Assembly (NCBI RefSeq): GCF_900109745.1
Contig: NZ_FOAV01000003.1
Location: 310,001-374,000, forward strand
Direction of reading: 5' to 3'
Source of the DNA: Roseateles sp. YR242
Lineage (GTDB): Bacteria > Pseudomonadota > Gammaproteobacteria > Burkholderiales > Burkholderiaceae_C
DNA length: 64,000 nucleotides
Shown: piece after piece, positions 18,205 through 26,212 of the stretch
How the letters are laid out: every line of letters starts with the position of its first letter
Position numbering within the stretch: position 1 is the stretch's first letter
Position numbers and translations under genes: made by a program
The notes under the pieces: generated by a model
Databases searched by the model: none
What the model was told of the DNA's origin: nothing
Seen by the model: only the letters and a program-made list of their open reading frames with translations

Positions 18205-18882
18205 ATGTCAAACACCGACCTTCACTCGTCTGGGCTGGCGCGCTTGCGCGTCTGGCTGGCCACGCTGCTCGGCCTGATGCTCCTGGCGCTGGGTGGCCCC
18301 GCCCGGGCGGAGTGGTACCAGTACACGTTCATGTCTGACGTGTTCAACGTCCACTCCGTGTCCGATCGCGCACCTGGTACCAATGAATGGGATGTGCCCG
18401 CGCAACTCCGCATCGAGTTCTACTCCTGGAGTCAACTGTCGGGCAGCGCGACGGAAAGCGACATCATTTCCTACAAGATTTCCATCTGGGGCGGTGGGCC
18501 GGCCAACCTGCTCTCGCTGTCGACACCGTTGCCGGAATCGGGATGCTTTCCGCCCGGGGGCTGCTATGAATACACGGGCAACTTCAACGTCGGGTCATTC
18601 GATGCCAACGGCCTGCCCACCACCTGGAACATCTGGCTCGACCGCTACTCACAGGTGCCCATCGCGCAGGAGTTCTTCAATCTCTCCTCGTCCAACACCG
18701 GCAGCAGCCTGGATCTCAGGGCTTATTCCTACTACAGCAGTATCGGCAGCGTGACGGCCCAGGCCGGCGAACTCGGCGGTGTCTGGTCCCTCGCCGTGGT
18801 GCCGGAGCCGGCAAGCTATGTGCTTCTGCTGGCCGGGGTGGTGTTGGTAGGCGGCATGGCACGGCGGCGGCGTGCGGCCTGA
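18205..18882 (+). CDS. PEP-CTERM sorting-domain protein
   Basis: A 225-residue exported protein. It has an N-terminal signal peptide (VWLATLLGLMLLALGGPARAE), a middle domain rich in Trp, Tyr, Ser and Gly that I do not recognise, and a C-terminal PEP-CTERM signal: VPEPASYVLL, a hydrophobic helix and the basic tail RRRRAA. Such proteins are cut and anchored or released by an exosortase, often as part of surface polysaccharide biofilms. GGGAGAG precedes the ATG. A weak ECF41-like promoter lies upstream. Confidence 0.88.
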   Translation: MSNTDLHSSGLARLRVWLATLLGLMLLALGGPARAEWYQYTFMSDVFNVHSVSDRAPGTNEWDVPAQLRIEFYSWSQLSGSATESDIISYKISIWGGGPANLLSLSTPLPESGCFPPGGCYEYTGNFNVGSFDANGLPTTWNIWLDRYSQVPIAQEFFNLSSSNTGSSLDLRAYSYYSSIGSVTAQAGELGGVWSLAVVPEPASYVLLLAGVVLVGGMARRRRAA

Positions 18883-18992
18883 ATGATCGGCAACAGGAGC
18901 CTTCGTCGTACGGGGTCACCTCGGCCGCGAGAGTTATGCAGGGGTTCCCAGGCATTTGCGTCATCGGGTTCATTCGGCCCCTTGACGCATAG

Positions 18993-19009
18993 CCTACCAA
19001 CTAGTAGAT
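18993..19009. promoter_or_regulatory. Candidate TetR operator, copy 1
   Basis: CCTACCAACTAGTAGAT lies 39 bp before the tetR start and matches the site at 19687-19703 in 16 of 17 positions. The core ACTAGT is palindromic. Confidence 0.6.
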
Positions 19010-19048
19010 TGCTAACCCATTCGAGTGTCGAGATGACCCCGCCCCCTG

Positions 19049-19636
19049 ATGCTTCCAGACCTGTCCCCCAAGGCCGCCCAGATTGTTGGCTTTACCCGCC
19101 AGTTGCTGGTCAACGGCGGCTACAACAGCTTCAGCTATGCCGACCTGGCCGAGCGGGTCAACATCACCAAGGCCAGCATTCATCATCACTTCCCCAGCAA
19201 GGAAGCATTGGTAAAGACCGTGGTCATGTTTTACCGGGAGGACGCGACCGAAGGGTTGGCCTCCCTGCAGCGCCAGCTCAACGACCCGGTGGCGGAGCTC
19301 AATGCCTACACCGCCTATTGGGCCGGGTGCATCACCAGCGGTGAGTCACCCTTTTGCATCTGCGCGATGCTGGCCACCGAGATGCCGACCATTCCGGAGG
19401 AGGTCGCCGCCGAGGTCCGTGGCCACTTCCAGGCCCTGACTGACTGGCTCGCGGGCGTGCTGGCACGCGGCGCCGCACAAGGCCGCTTGCACCTCACAGA
19501 CAGCCCGGCGCAATCGGCCCGGGCCTTCCTGGCCGTCGTTCACGGGGCCATGCTGGTGGCACGTGCCTTGGCCGACCCCAAGGCCTTCGCGGCCATCGTG
19601 CAACCCGCCATCGGCAAGCTGACTCAGGCGGCCTGA
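19049..19636 (+). CDS. TetR/AcrR-family regulator
   Basis: A 195-residue regulator with an N-terminal TetR helix-turn-helix at about residues 10-55 (YNSFSYADLAERVNITKASIHHHFPSKEAL) and a C-terminal ligand-binding helical domain containing a Cys pair (FCICAMLA) that could sense thiols or electrophiles. Near-identical operator-like sites lie before this gene and before the next gene, so it probably represses itself and the membrane protein at 19723. Ligand unknown. Confidence 0.9.
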   Translation: MLPDLSPKAAQIVGFTRQLLVNGGYNSFSYADLAERVNITKASIHHHFPSKEALVKTVVMFYREDATEGLASLQRQLNDPVAELNAYTAYWAGCITSGESPFCICAMLATEMPTIPEEVAAEVRGHFQALTDWLAGVLARGAAQGRLHLTDSPAQSARAFLAVVHGAMLVARALADPKAFAAIVQPAIGKLTQAA

Positions 19637-19686
19637 ATCTCTCATTTCCTGTGGCGGCCTTGGCCGCTATTCTTTGACGCCCACAA

Positions 19687-19703
19687 CCTACCTACTAGTA
19701 GAT
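19687..19703. promoter_or_regulatory. Candidate TetR operator, copy 2
   Basis: CCTACCTACTAGTAGAT lies 20 bp before the membrane-protein gene at 19723. It contains the perfect 10-bp palindrome CTACTAGTAG and matches the site at 18993 in 16 of 17 positions. Confidence 0.6.
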
Positions 19704-19722
19704 CGTATCCTGGAGTTCCACC

Positions 19723-20232
19723 ATGCCTCATCCCCTCTCAGCTCTCGGAGTGGTTCACACCCTGATCAGCCTTCCGCCCGTCGTCGCCGGCCTGTACAGC
19801 TTTGCCCGGTTCCATCGCATCGATGTCTCGATGCGCGCGGGCCAGTTGTACCTGGCGGGACTGACGTTGTCGGTGCTCACCTCCTTCGGCCTGTCGAGCA
19901 CCGGTGGCCTCAATCCGGGCCACGTGCTGGGCGCGCTCGCCCTGCTGGCAGCCTTCACGGGCGCACTGGTGGTTCCGCGGCTCCAGTTCCTGGGGCGGCT
20001 GCGCCCCCATCTGCAGACCTTCGGCCTGTCCTTCAGCTTCTTCCTGCTGCTGGTGCCCGGCATCAATGAAACGCTCTCGCGGCTGCCGGTGGGCCGACCG
20101 CTGGCCGCAGGCCCCGACGATCCGACCGTGCAGGGTGCGCTCCTGGCCTGGCTGCTGCTATTCGTCTTCGGATTCGCACTGCAAGTGCGGCAGATCGTCG
20201 TGAGTCACCGAGCCCAGCGCCGCGCTCCCTGA
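19723..20232 (+). CDS. Small integral membrane protein under probable TetR control
   Basis: A 169-residue protein with four hydrophobic helices (about residues 8-27, 42-60, 68-86 and 138-155) and few polar residues between them. I recognise no characterised family; composition resembles DUF2306-like small membrane proteins but I cannot confirm that. Its gene carries an operator-like site immediately upstream that matches the one before tetR, so it is the likely regulated target. Transport or membrane-stress roles are possible guesses only. Confidence 0.7.
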   Translation: MPHPLSALGVVHTLISLPPVVAGLYSFARFHRIDVSMRAGQLYLAGLTLSVLTSFGLSSTGGLNPGHVLGALALLAAFTGALVVPRLQFLGRLRPHLQTFGLSFSFFLLLVPGINETLSRLPVGRPLAAGPDDPTVQGALLAWLLLFVFGFALQVRQIVVSHRAQRRAP

Positions 20233-20261
20233 GTCACGCCGGGCCAGGTCACGGTGGCGTC

Positions 20262-21434
20262 TCACGGGATGCTGACGATCTCTACCCAGTTGGCATCCTT
20301 GCCGACCGGGTACCGGCCGACGGCCGTCAGCCCACCGTCCGCCGGGTCGATGCGGTAGACCGTGACCTTGTCAGACTTCTGCCCCGTCGCCACCAGGAAC
20401 TGCCCGGTGGGGTCGATGCGGATACCTCGCGGCTGGGTCTCCGTGCTGAAGTTGGCCACATAGCTCACCCGGCCCGAGCCTTCCGCCACGCGCAGCAATG
20501 CGATCTTGCTGGTGGTGCGGTCGGTGGCGTAGAGGAACCGGCCATCCGGTGTGAGCTGGAGGTCGGCGGCCCAGACCCTGGGCCGCTTGTCCTCCTCGGC
20601 CTTGCCGGCCGCCACCGCACTCGCCGCGGCGGCCGCGGCATCCGGTGACAGGCCCAATTGCAGACCGGCTTCCTTGGGCACGGTCTGCGTGGACCCCACC
20701 GGACTCAGGGTGCCGCGCACCGGATCGACCGCGTATTGGTCCACCGTGCCGGAGAGCTCGTGCAGCACGTAGAGGAACTTTTGATCCCGGGAGAAGACGA
20801 TGTGGCGCGGCCCGCTGCCTGTCGGCGTCTTCACCACCGCTGGCTCCGCTGCGGTGAGTTGGCCGGTGCCTGCATCGAATTTGAACTGGTGGATCTGGTC
20901 GCCGCCCAGCGCCGCCGCATAGGCGAACTTGTTGCTCGCATCGGTCCGGATTGAATGCGCGTTCTTGCCGGTAGGCAACACCTGCGCCGCATCCTTCTGC
21001 ACCAGGCCACTCGACTCGATGGGGCTGACGGCCACGACACTGGCGCCATACGACGCGGTCAACAGAAAACGCCCCGTGGCGTCAGTGGACACATAGGCCA
21101 TGCTCTCCGGCAACGGCGCACGTGCCTGCTGCTCCAGCTTGCCGGTCTGCGCATCAATCTTGTAGGAGAGTACCGCCCACGGCTTGGAGCGCACCACGGC
21201 ATACAGATGCCGCTTGTCCGGGCTCAGCGCCATGGGCATGACTTGCTTGCCGGCAACGGCCTTCCCGACCGGCGCCAGGGCCCCCGTCTGCACATCCATG
21301 ACGTAGGCATCGATGTCGCCATCTTCCGCATTGGCGACGTAGACGAAGGTCTTGGCGCTCACCGGCATGGCCGCCGCCATGCTGAGACCAATGGCGGCCG
21401 CCAGGGGCCGTGCCCGTTTCTTGAACTGGTTCAA
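20262..21434 (-). CDS. Exported beta-propeller lactonase-family protein (YVTN / 6-phosphogluconolactonase-like)
   Basis: A 390-residue protein with a signal peptide (basic KKRAR, then AAAIGLSMAAAMPVSAK) followed by seven-bladed propeller repeats of the type FVYVANAEDGDIDAYVMD, LSPDKRHLYAV and GRFLYATDRTTSKI. This is the lactonase (PF10282) family that includes cytoplasmic Pgl, but the signal peptide puts this one in the periplasm, so the hydrolysed lactone or any binding role is uncertain. A roughly 25-residue Ala-rich insertion (AAAAAASAVAAGKAEEDKR) lies in the fifth blade. It stands alone, convergent with the gene at 19723. Confidence 0.85.
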   Translation of the reverse strand: MNQFKKRARPLAAAIGLSMAAAMPVSAKTFVYVANAEDGDIDAYVMDVQTGALAPVGKAVAGKQVMPMALSPDKRHLYAVVRSKPWAVLSYKIDAQTGKLEQQARAPLPESMAYVSTDATGRFLLTASYGASVVAVSPIESSGLVQKDAAQVLPTGKNAHSIRTDASNKFAYAAALGGDQIHQFKFDAGTGQLTAAEPAVVKTPTGSGPRHIVFSRDQKFLYVLHELSGTVDQYAVDPVRGTLSPVGSTQTVPKEAGLQLGLSPDAAAAAASAVAAGKAEEDKRPRVWAADLQLTPDGRFLYATDRTTSKIALLRVAEGSGRVSYVANFSTETQPRGIRIDPTGQFLVATGQKSDKVTVYRIDPADGGLTAVGRYPVGKDANWVEIVSIP

Positions 21435-21689
21435 TTCATGTCTCCTGATGTGAGCTCGCGGGGCACCGGAGCGCGTTGCGGGTCAGGCCGATGTCCGGTG
21501 CGCCGAGTGTAGAGAAGGACAACGCGCCCTTGTTGACCGCCCGGACGATGGGTTCAGCCTGGAGACCCTGGCCGAGTCTGTGACAACACGTGAGCCGGTC
21601 CAGGTCATCACCGCATAAGTCCCTTGTAAGCGCCGATACTTCGGCGCTTCCGGGCCTGCCCCCCGACGCCCGACCACGCACTCAACCGT

Positions 21690-23471
21690 ATGACCGCCCC
21701 CACCTCCCGCGCCGAGCTCCTGCCCCTGATCGGGCAGCGCGCGTCCGCCGAGATCGCCGCGCTGGTGATCCCGCCCGTGGTGGTGGCCGGCGTGCCCAGC
21801 CACGCCTCATCGACGTGGGCCTGGGCCTGGGCGGGCGCCTACCTGGCCGCAGCCGTGTGCCTGGTGCTGGCCCGCCGTGTCTTCCGGCGCGACCATCAGA
21901 GCCTGCCCTCCGCGCAGTTCGAGGCCTTGTGGGTGCCCCGCGCGCAATACGCTGCGCTGGTCTTCGGCGCCATCTGGGGGATGCTGCCCTGGATCGGCAT
22001 TGGTGCGGGCTCGTTTGAATACGCCCTCTTCCTGTATCTGGTGCTGGCCGGCACCACGGCCTCCACCGTCTCCTATGCGGCCGCCGACCTGGGTGTGTTT
22101 GCCCGCTACCTGCTGCCCGCCTGGGGCCTGGCCGCGCTGGCCGTGCCACTGGCCTTCCCCGCCCACTGGGCCACGGTGCTGCCGCTGAGCCTGCTGTACC
22201 CCTGGCTGGTCTGGCGGCATGCCCGCACGTCGCACAGCTTTCTGGTGCAGCAGTCTCAACTCAAGCACCGCAGCGAAGCCCTTGCGCGTGCCCACCAGGA
22301 AGCGCGGGACGCCGCCGCCGCCGCATCCCGCGAGAAAAGCCTCTTCCTGGCGACGGCCAGCCACGACCTGCGCCAGCCGCTGTACGCCCTCACGCTCACG
22401 GCCCAGGCCGCTGTCCAGCGCAACCGGGATGCGACGCTGGACCCGCTGCTGGTGGACATCAGCCACGCCGCCAGCCACGTCAGCGACCTGCTCAACGCGC
22501 TGCTGGACGTCTCCGCCCTGGACAGCCGCGACGCCACCCTGCCCCTGCAGCCCCTGGCACTGACGCCCCTGCTGTGCGAACTGCATGAGCGCTTCCAGCC
22601 TGAGGCCGCCGCGCGTGGCCTGGACTGGCGCCTGCGCGGGCCGGAAGCACCGGCCTGGGTGATGGCCGACCCCATCCTGCTGCGCCGCGCTCTGTCCAAC
22701 CTGCTGCACAACGCGCTGCGCTATACCCCGCAAGGCGGCGTGCTGCTGGCGGTGCGGCAACGCGCGCCCGGCTGGGCCATCGAGGTCTGGGACACAGGGG
22801 TCGGTATCGAGGAACAGGAGCGCCAACGCCTCTTCGCTGCCTTCGAACGCGCGGACGATGCCGGCCAGGCGCCCGAAGGCCACGGCCTGGGCCTGTCGGT
22901 GGTGCGAGATTGTGTGCACCGGCTGGGTGCCGCCATCGAGTGGCGGTCCAAGGTGGGCGCCGGCTCCCGGTTCCGGATCACGCTGGCTGCCGCCCGGTCG
23001 CCCAGCCCCAGCATCGCCCGGCAACCGCGCACGGTCTCGCACCTGAACCGGCTGCGGGGCCGCGTGCTGGTGATCGAGGACGACCTTGGGGTGGCCCAGG
23101 GCCTGCGCCATCTGATGGACGACTGGGGCATCGACAGCCGCATTGCCACCGACGCCGTGCAGGCCTACCGGGCGCTGGCCGAGGGGTTCGAGCCCTCGGT
23201 GGTGATGAGCGATCTGCGGCTGCGGGGAGACGTCAGCGGCTATGACTTGATGCTGGCGCTGTTGCCCCGGTTGCCGCAGGCCAAGGGCCTGGTCGTGACG
23301 GGTGAGCTGGACCATCCTGACCTGCAACGGGCCGATGACGACGGCTATCTGGTGCTGCGCAAGCCGGTGGCGCCCGAAGGGCTGCACCGCGTGCTTGCCA
23401 GCCTGCTGGGCCCCTCGCCGCTTATTCCTGACCGCCGGACGGTGGGTCCTGCGGTGCCGCATTCCTCCTGA
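21690..23471 (+). CDS. Hybrid sensor histidine kinase with C-terminal receiver domain
   Basis: A 593-residue membrane sensor. The N-terminal 180 residues hold about six hydrophobic helices (a MASE-like membrane sensor without periplasmic domain). The dimerisation/phosphoacceptor box is SHDLRQPLYALTL with His at about residue 225. The ATPase domain carries the N box NLLHNALRYTP, the G1 box VWDTGVGIE and the G2 box GHGLGLSVV. The receiver at about 455-575 (LVIEDDLGVAQGL, SDLRLRG) has its phosphoacceptor Asp at about 508. No partner DNA-binding regulator lies next to it. Its 3' end overlaps the convergent clcF-like gene by 50 bp. Confidence 0.93.
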   Translation: MTAPTSRAELLPLIGQRASAEIAALVIPPVVVAGVPSHASSTWAWAWAGAYLAAAVCLVLARRVFRRDHQSLPSAQFEALWVPRAQYAALVFGAIWGMLPWIGIGAGSFEYALFLYLVLAGTTASTVSYAAADLGVFARYLLPAWGLAALAVPLAFPAHWATVLPLSLLYPWLVWRHARTSHSFLVQQSQLKHRSEALARAHQEARDAAAAASREKSLFLATASHDLRQPLYALTLTAQAAVQRNRDATLDPLLVDISHAASHVSDLLNALLDVSALDSRDATLPLQPLALTPLLCELHERFQPEAAARGLDWRLRGPEAPAWVMADPILLRRALSNLLHNALRYTPQGGVLLAVRQRAPGWAIEVWDTGVGIEEQERQRLFAAFERADDAGQAPEGHGLGLSVVRDCVHRLGAAIEWRSKVGAGSRFRITLAAARSPSPSIARQPRTVSHLNRLRGRVLVIEDDLGVAQGLRHLMDDWGIDSRIATDAVQAYRALAEGFEPSVVMSDLRLRGDVSGYDLMLALLPRLPQAKGLVVTGELDHPDLQRADDDGYLVLRKPVAPEGLHRVLASLLGPSPLIPDRRTVGPAVPHSS

Positions 23472-24765
23472 AGGCCGACACCTCACCCAGCTTGAGCCCC
23501 TCGGGGATGTGCGGGTGCTTGGCCAGCCCCACGCGCTGCGACTTGTAGATACCGGTGTGGCCGGAGCAGAGATAGCTGACCACGCACGCCAGCGCGGCAT
23601 AGACGCCAATCTCCGCGCCAAACAACTCCACCGCCATGAAGGTGCAGGCCATCGGGGTGTTGGCGGCACCGGCGAACACGGCAACAAAACCCAGCCCGGC
23701 GAGCATCGGGAACGGCAGGTCGAGCAGCGGTGCGAGCGCGTTGCCCAGGGTGGCGCCGATGAAGAACAGCGGTGTCACCTCCCCGCCCTTGAAGCCGCTG
23801 GCCAGCGAACCGGCGGTCAGGGCCAGCTTGGCCGCGAAATCCCCCGCAGACAGCGGATGCTGGAAGGCCTCCACGATGACCGGAATGCCCAAGCCCGCAA
23901 AACGCCACGCGTCCAGGCCCCAGATGACCAGCGCGATGACCACGCCCCCCAGCAGCGGCCGCGCAGGTGCGTAGGCCACATGACGTTTCATGAAGGCCTG
24001 GCCCGCGTGCGTCAGCGTGGCAAAGGCCATGGCCACCAGGCCGAAGACCACGGCGGCGAGCACCACGGCTACCAGCGGCCACAGCGAGATGGCCGGCAAG
24101 GCCCCCACCGCATAGTGCGTGTGATGGGCGCCCCAGGCCGCCGTCACCTGGTCCGCCACCACGGCGGCAACCAGACAGGGGAGCAAGGCGTCATAGCGCA
24201 GGCGTCCGATCACCAGCACTTCCAGGCCGAAGACGGCGCCCGCCAACGGGGTACCGAAGACCGAAGCAAAACCCGCACTGATGCCGGCCATCAGCAGCAC
24301 ACGCCGATCTTTGGCGGGCAGCCGGAACAGCTGGGTGAGCTGATCCGCCAAGGCCCCGCCCATTTGCACGGCGGTGCCTTCCCGCCCGACGGAGGCACCG
24401 AACAGGTGCGAAATGACGGTGCTGACGAGGATCAGGGGCGCCATGCGCAAGGGCACGACTTTTTTCGGATCATGGATTTCGTCGATCAGCAGGTTGTTGC
24501 CGGCCTCGACGTCGCGCCCCAGCTTCAGGTAGACCCAGCCCACGCAGAAACCGGCGATGGGCAAGCCCCAGATCAGCCAGCGGTGCGTTTCACGGGTGTC
24601 AGTGGCCCACGCCAGGGCCAGCAGGAACAGCGCTGACGCGCTGCCCGCCAGGACCGCCACGAGGCTGGCCAGCACCAGCCAGCGCAGGACGTAGGGAATG
24701 AGGTGGAAGTGCTCGGGTCGCCCGGGACGATTCGGCGACGGTTTCAACAGGTTCAGCGGGTTCAT
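23422..24765 (-). CDS. CLC-family F-/H+ antiporter (fluoride exporter, EriC-F type)
   Basis: A 447-residue CLC transporter with about ten membrane helices. The gating-glutamate motif is GREGT at residues 127-131 (E129). Where chloride-transporting CLCs have GSGIP this protein has GSASA (41-45), and where they have GxFxP it has GFKGGEVTP (324-332); such departures are typical of the CLC-F branch that exports fluoride. The decisive support is the fluoride riboswitch just upstream. It would protect cells by expelling F- using the proton gradient. Start at MNPLNLL (24765); the upstream extension lies in the riboswitch leader. Confidence 0.88.
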   Translation of the reverse strand: MNPLNLLKPSPNRPGRPEHFHLIPYVLRWLVLASLVAVLAGSASALFLLALAWATDTRETHRWLIWGLPIAGFCVGWVYLKLGRDVEAGNNLLIDEIHDPKKVVPLRMAPLILVSTVISHLFGASVGREGTAVQMGGALADQLTQLFRLPAKDRRVLLMAGISAGFASVFGTPLAGAVFGLEVLVIGRLRYDALLPCLVAAVVADQVTAAWGAHHTHYAVGALPAISLWPLVAVVLAAVVFGLVAMAFATLTHAGQAFMKRHVAYAPARPLLGGVVIALVIWGLDAWRFAGLGIPVIVEAFQHPLSAGDFAAKLALTAGSLASGFKGGEVTPLFFIGATLGNALAPLLDLPFPMLAGLGFVAVFAGAANTPMACTFMAVELFGAEIGVYAALACVVSYLCSGHTGIYKSQRVGLAKHPHIPEGLKLGEVSAFRRNAAPQDPPSGGQE

Positions 24766-24868
24766 CGGTAGCCCAGCGGTTGCAGGAGCATGTGCTCGAC
24801 GGTTGCAAAAACGACTGGTCAACAAAGGCCCGGGCGAACACCCACAAGGCCCTGGTCTCCCAGGACGA

Positions 24869-24932
24869 TGTAGGCATCATCAGCGTCACGGCGCGGGGGC
24901 CGTGAGGCGGTTCGCGGAGGAATGCCATCTCC
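24869..24932 (-). promoter_or_regulatory. Fluoride riboswitch (crcB motif)
   Basis: Read on the minus strand, the RNA has every landmark of the fluoride aptamer in order. GGAGATGGCATTCCTCC forms the GGAG/CTCC stem. GAACCGCC follows. A 7-bp hairpin TCACGGC/GCCGTGA has the loop CCCCGC. It ends with CTGATGATGCCTACA, whose ATGCC pairs with GGCAT of the first loop as the pseudoknot-type helix. The aptamer lies about 100 nt before the CLC-F start codon. Just after it CCTGG-gaga-CCAGG (24851-24864) can form a small hairpin and may belong to the expression platform. Known riboswitches of this class switch on crcB or eriC-F genes when F- binds. Confidence 0.92.
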
Positions 24933-24941
24933 GTGCGGCGG

Positions 24942-24947
24942 ATTCTA
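24942..24947 (-). promoter_or_regulatory. Candidate -10 element (TAGAAT) of the riboswitch transcript
   Basis: TAGAAT on the minus strand ends 10 bp before the aptamer's first G, so transcription would start almost exactly at the aptamer. No convincing -35 hexamer is visible. It lies 18 bp past the esterase stop codon, indicating a separate transcript. Confidence 0.4.
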
Positions 24948-24965
24948 GCCGCAGGCGGCGCCCGC

Positions 24966-26060
24966 TCACTGCCCTTCAGCCCAGCACTTCGCCACGAAGC
25001 GCCAAACCAGGCTGGACGCATCCGGCCCCTTCGGGTCGCTGAACGCCAGGCTCGCCGGTCCGCCGCTCCAGGCGTGCCCCAGCTGTTCCACTTCCACCAG
25101 CGAGACCAGCGTGCGGCCCTCGCGGCGGTAGTCGGTCACGGTGGCGGGATGGCGTTGCCCGCGCTGGGTCCGGCGCGGCGCCGTGGCCATGGCCCCGGTG
25201 GCCTGCGCCCACTGCTCGGCCGCCTGTCGCCCGTTGGCAGGCACCACCACGCGGTCGGCCTGGCCCTGGATCACCAGCAGCGGCGGCCAGTCCTGGCGCT
25301 CGGCAGGCGGCGGTGCGCTGCGGCCGCGGCCGCGCATGGCACGCAGTGCCGTCGCCGTCGAGTGCGCCAGCCCGGGTGCCACCCCGGCGCACATGGCCAC
25401 CGCCGCAAAACGTGTGGGGTAGCGGCTGGCCAGCAGGGCCGCCATGCTGGCGCCGGCCGACAGCCCGGCGACGGCCACCCGGCGGCGGTCGCCCCCATGG
25501 AGCAGGCAGACCTGGTCCACTGCCTGGAGAATCAAGGCGGCCTCCGCCTGCGCATGGCCAGATTCGGTCTCGAACCAGTTCCAGCACCGCTGCCCATTGG
25601 CCAGGCGGCTTTGCTCGGGGTAGAGCACCAGGCTGTGTTCCCGCTGCGCGCCCTTGTTCATCCGGCACGAGCGCGCGAAGCCGGCGGCGTCCTGCCCGCA
25701 ACCGTGCAACATCACCAGCACGGGCAGGCGTTCTCCGAAGCGCGTGCCCGGCGGGCGATACAGCTGCCAGGCCCGCATGCCGCCCGCCCCTGCCGCCACG
25801 CCGGTCAGCCAATCGCCCGGCCCGGGCGGCGGAGGGCTTGGGCGGGACAGGCCGCCCTTCACCGCGTGGCGGGCGCCCTCCACGACAGGCTTGGCCAGCC
25901 GCCGGGCCGCCGATGCAGCGGCCGCCGCCACCTGGGTGGCCTTGACCACGCGGGCGCTTGTCTTTTTCGCCTTGGCAGACATACCGCCTGGCCGCAAGGC
26001 CTGCGCCCAGGCGCGTTGCCAGTACTTCTGCCAGGAAGACGCGGCGGAACGTTTGGCCAT
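24966..26060 (-). CDS. Esterase of the PHB depolymerase family (type 1 catalytic domain)
   Basis: A 364-residue alpha/beta hydrolase. Residues 1-80 are a basic, Ala-rich region without a clear signal peptide. The catalytic domain begins near residue 90, with the oxyanion motif MLHGCGQ at 118-123, the lipase box GLSAGAS with nucleophile S201, and QADRVVVP (Asp) and HAWSGG (His) near the end. The family includes extracellular and intracellular short-chain PHB depolymerases, feruloyl esterases and acetylxylan esterases; lack of a signal peptide favours an intracellular role. It is upstream of the riboswitch on the same strand but with its own context. Confidence 0.85.
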   Translation of the reverse strand: MAKRSAASSWQKYWQRAWAQALRPGGMSAKAKKTSARVVKATQVAAAAASAARRLAKPVVEGARHAVKGGLSRPSPPPPGPGDWLTGVAAGAGGMRAWQLYRPPGTRFGERLPVLVMLHGCGQDAAGFARSCRMNKGAQREHSLVLYPEQSRLANGQRCWNWFETESGHAQAEAALILQAVDQVCLLHGGDRRRVAVAGLSAGASMAALLASRYPTRFAAVAMCAGVAPGLAHSTATALRAMRGRGRSAPPPAERQDWPPLLVIQGQADRVVVPANGRQAAEQWAQATGAMATAPRRTQRGQRHPATVTDYRREGRTLVSLVEVEQLGHAWSGGPASLAFSDPKGPDASSLVWRFVAKCWAEGQ

Positions 26061-26212
26061 GTCGGCATTCGGCCACCGCCAGCGCGGCCTGTCTGTGCGG
26101 TCGGGGACATCCCACCCGCCCGTGGGCCCCTCAACCAGGGGCCTGCGGGGCCCGGCAGGCGCGTGCCCCGGGCGCAGAATCGAAGCTCCTTCGCGCCGAC
26201 AAGGTTCGCTTG

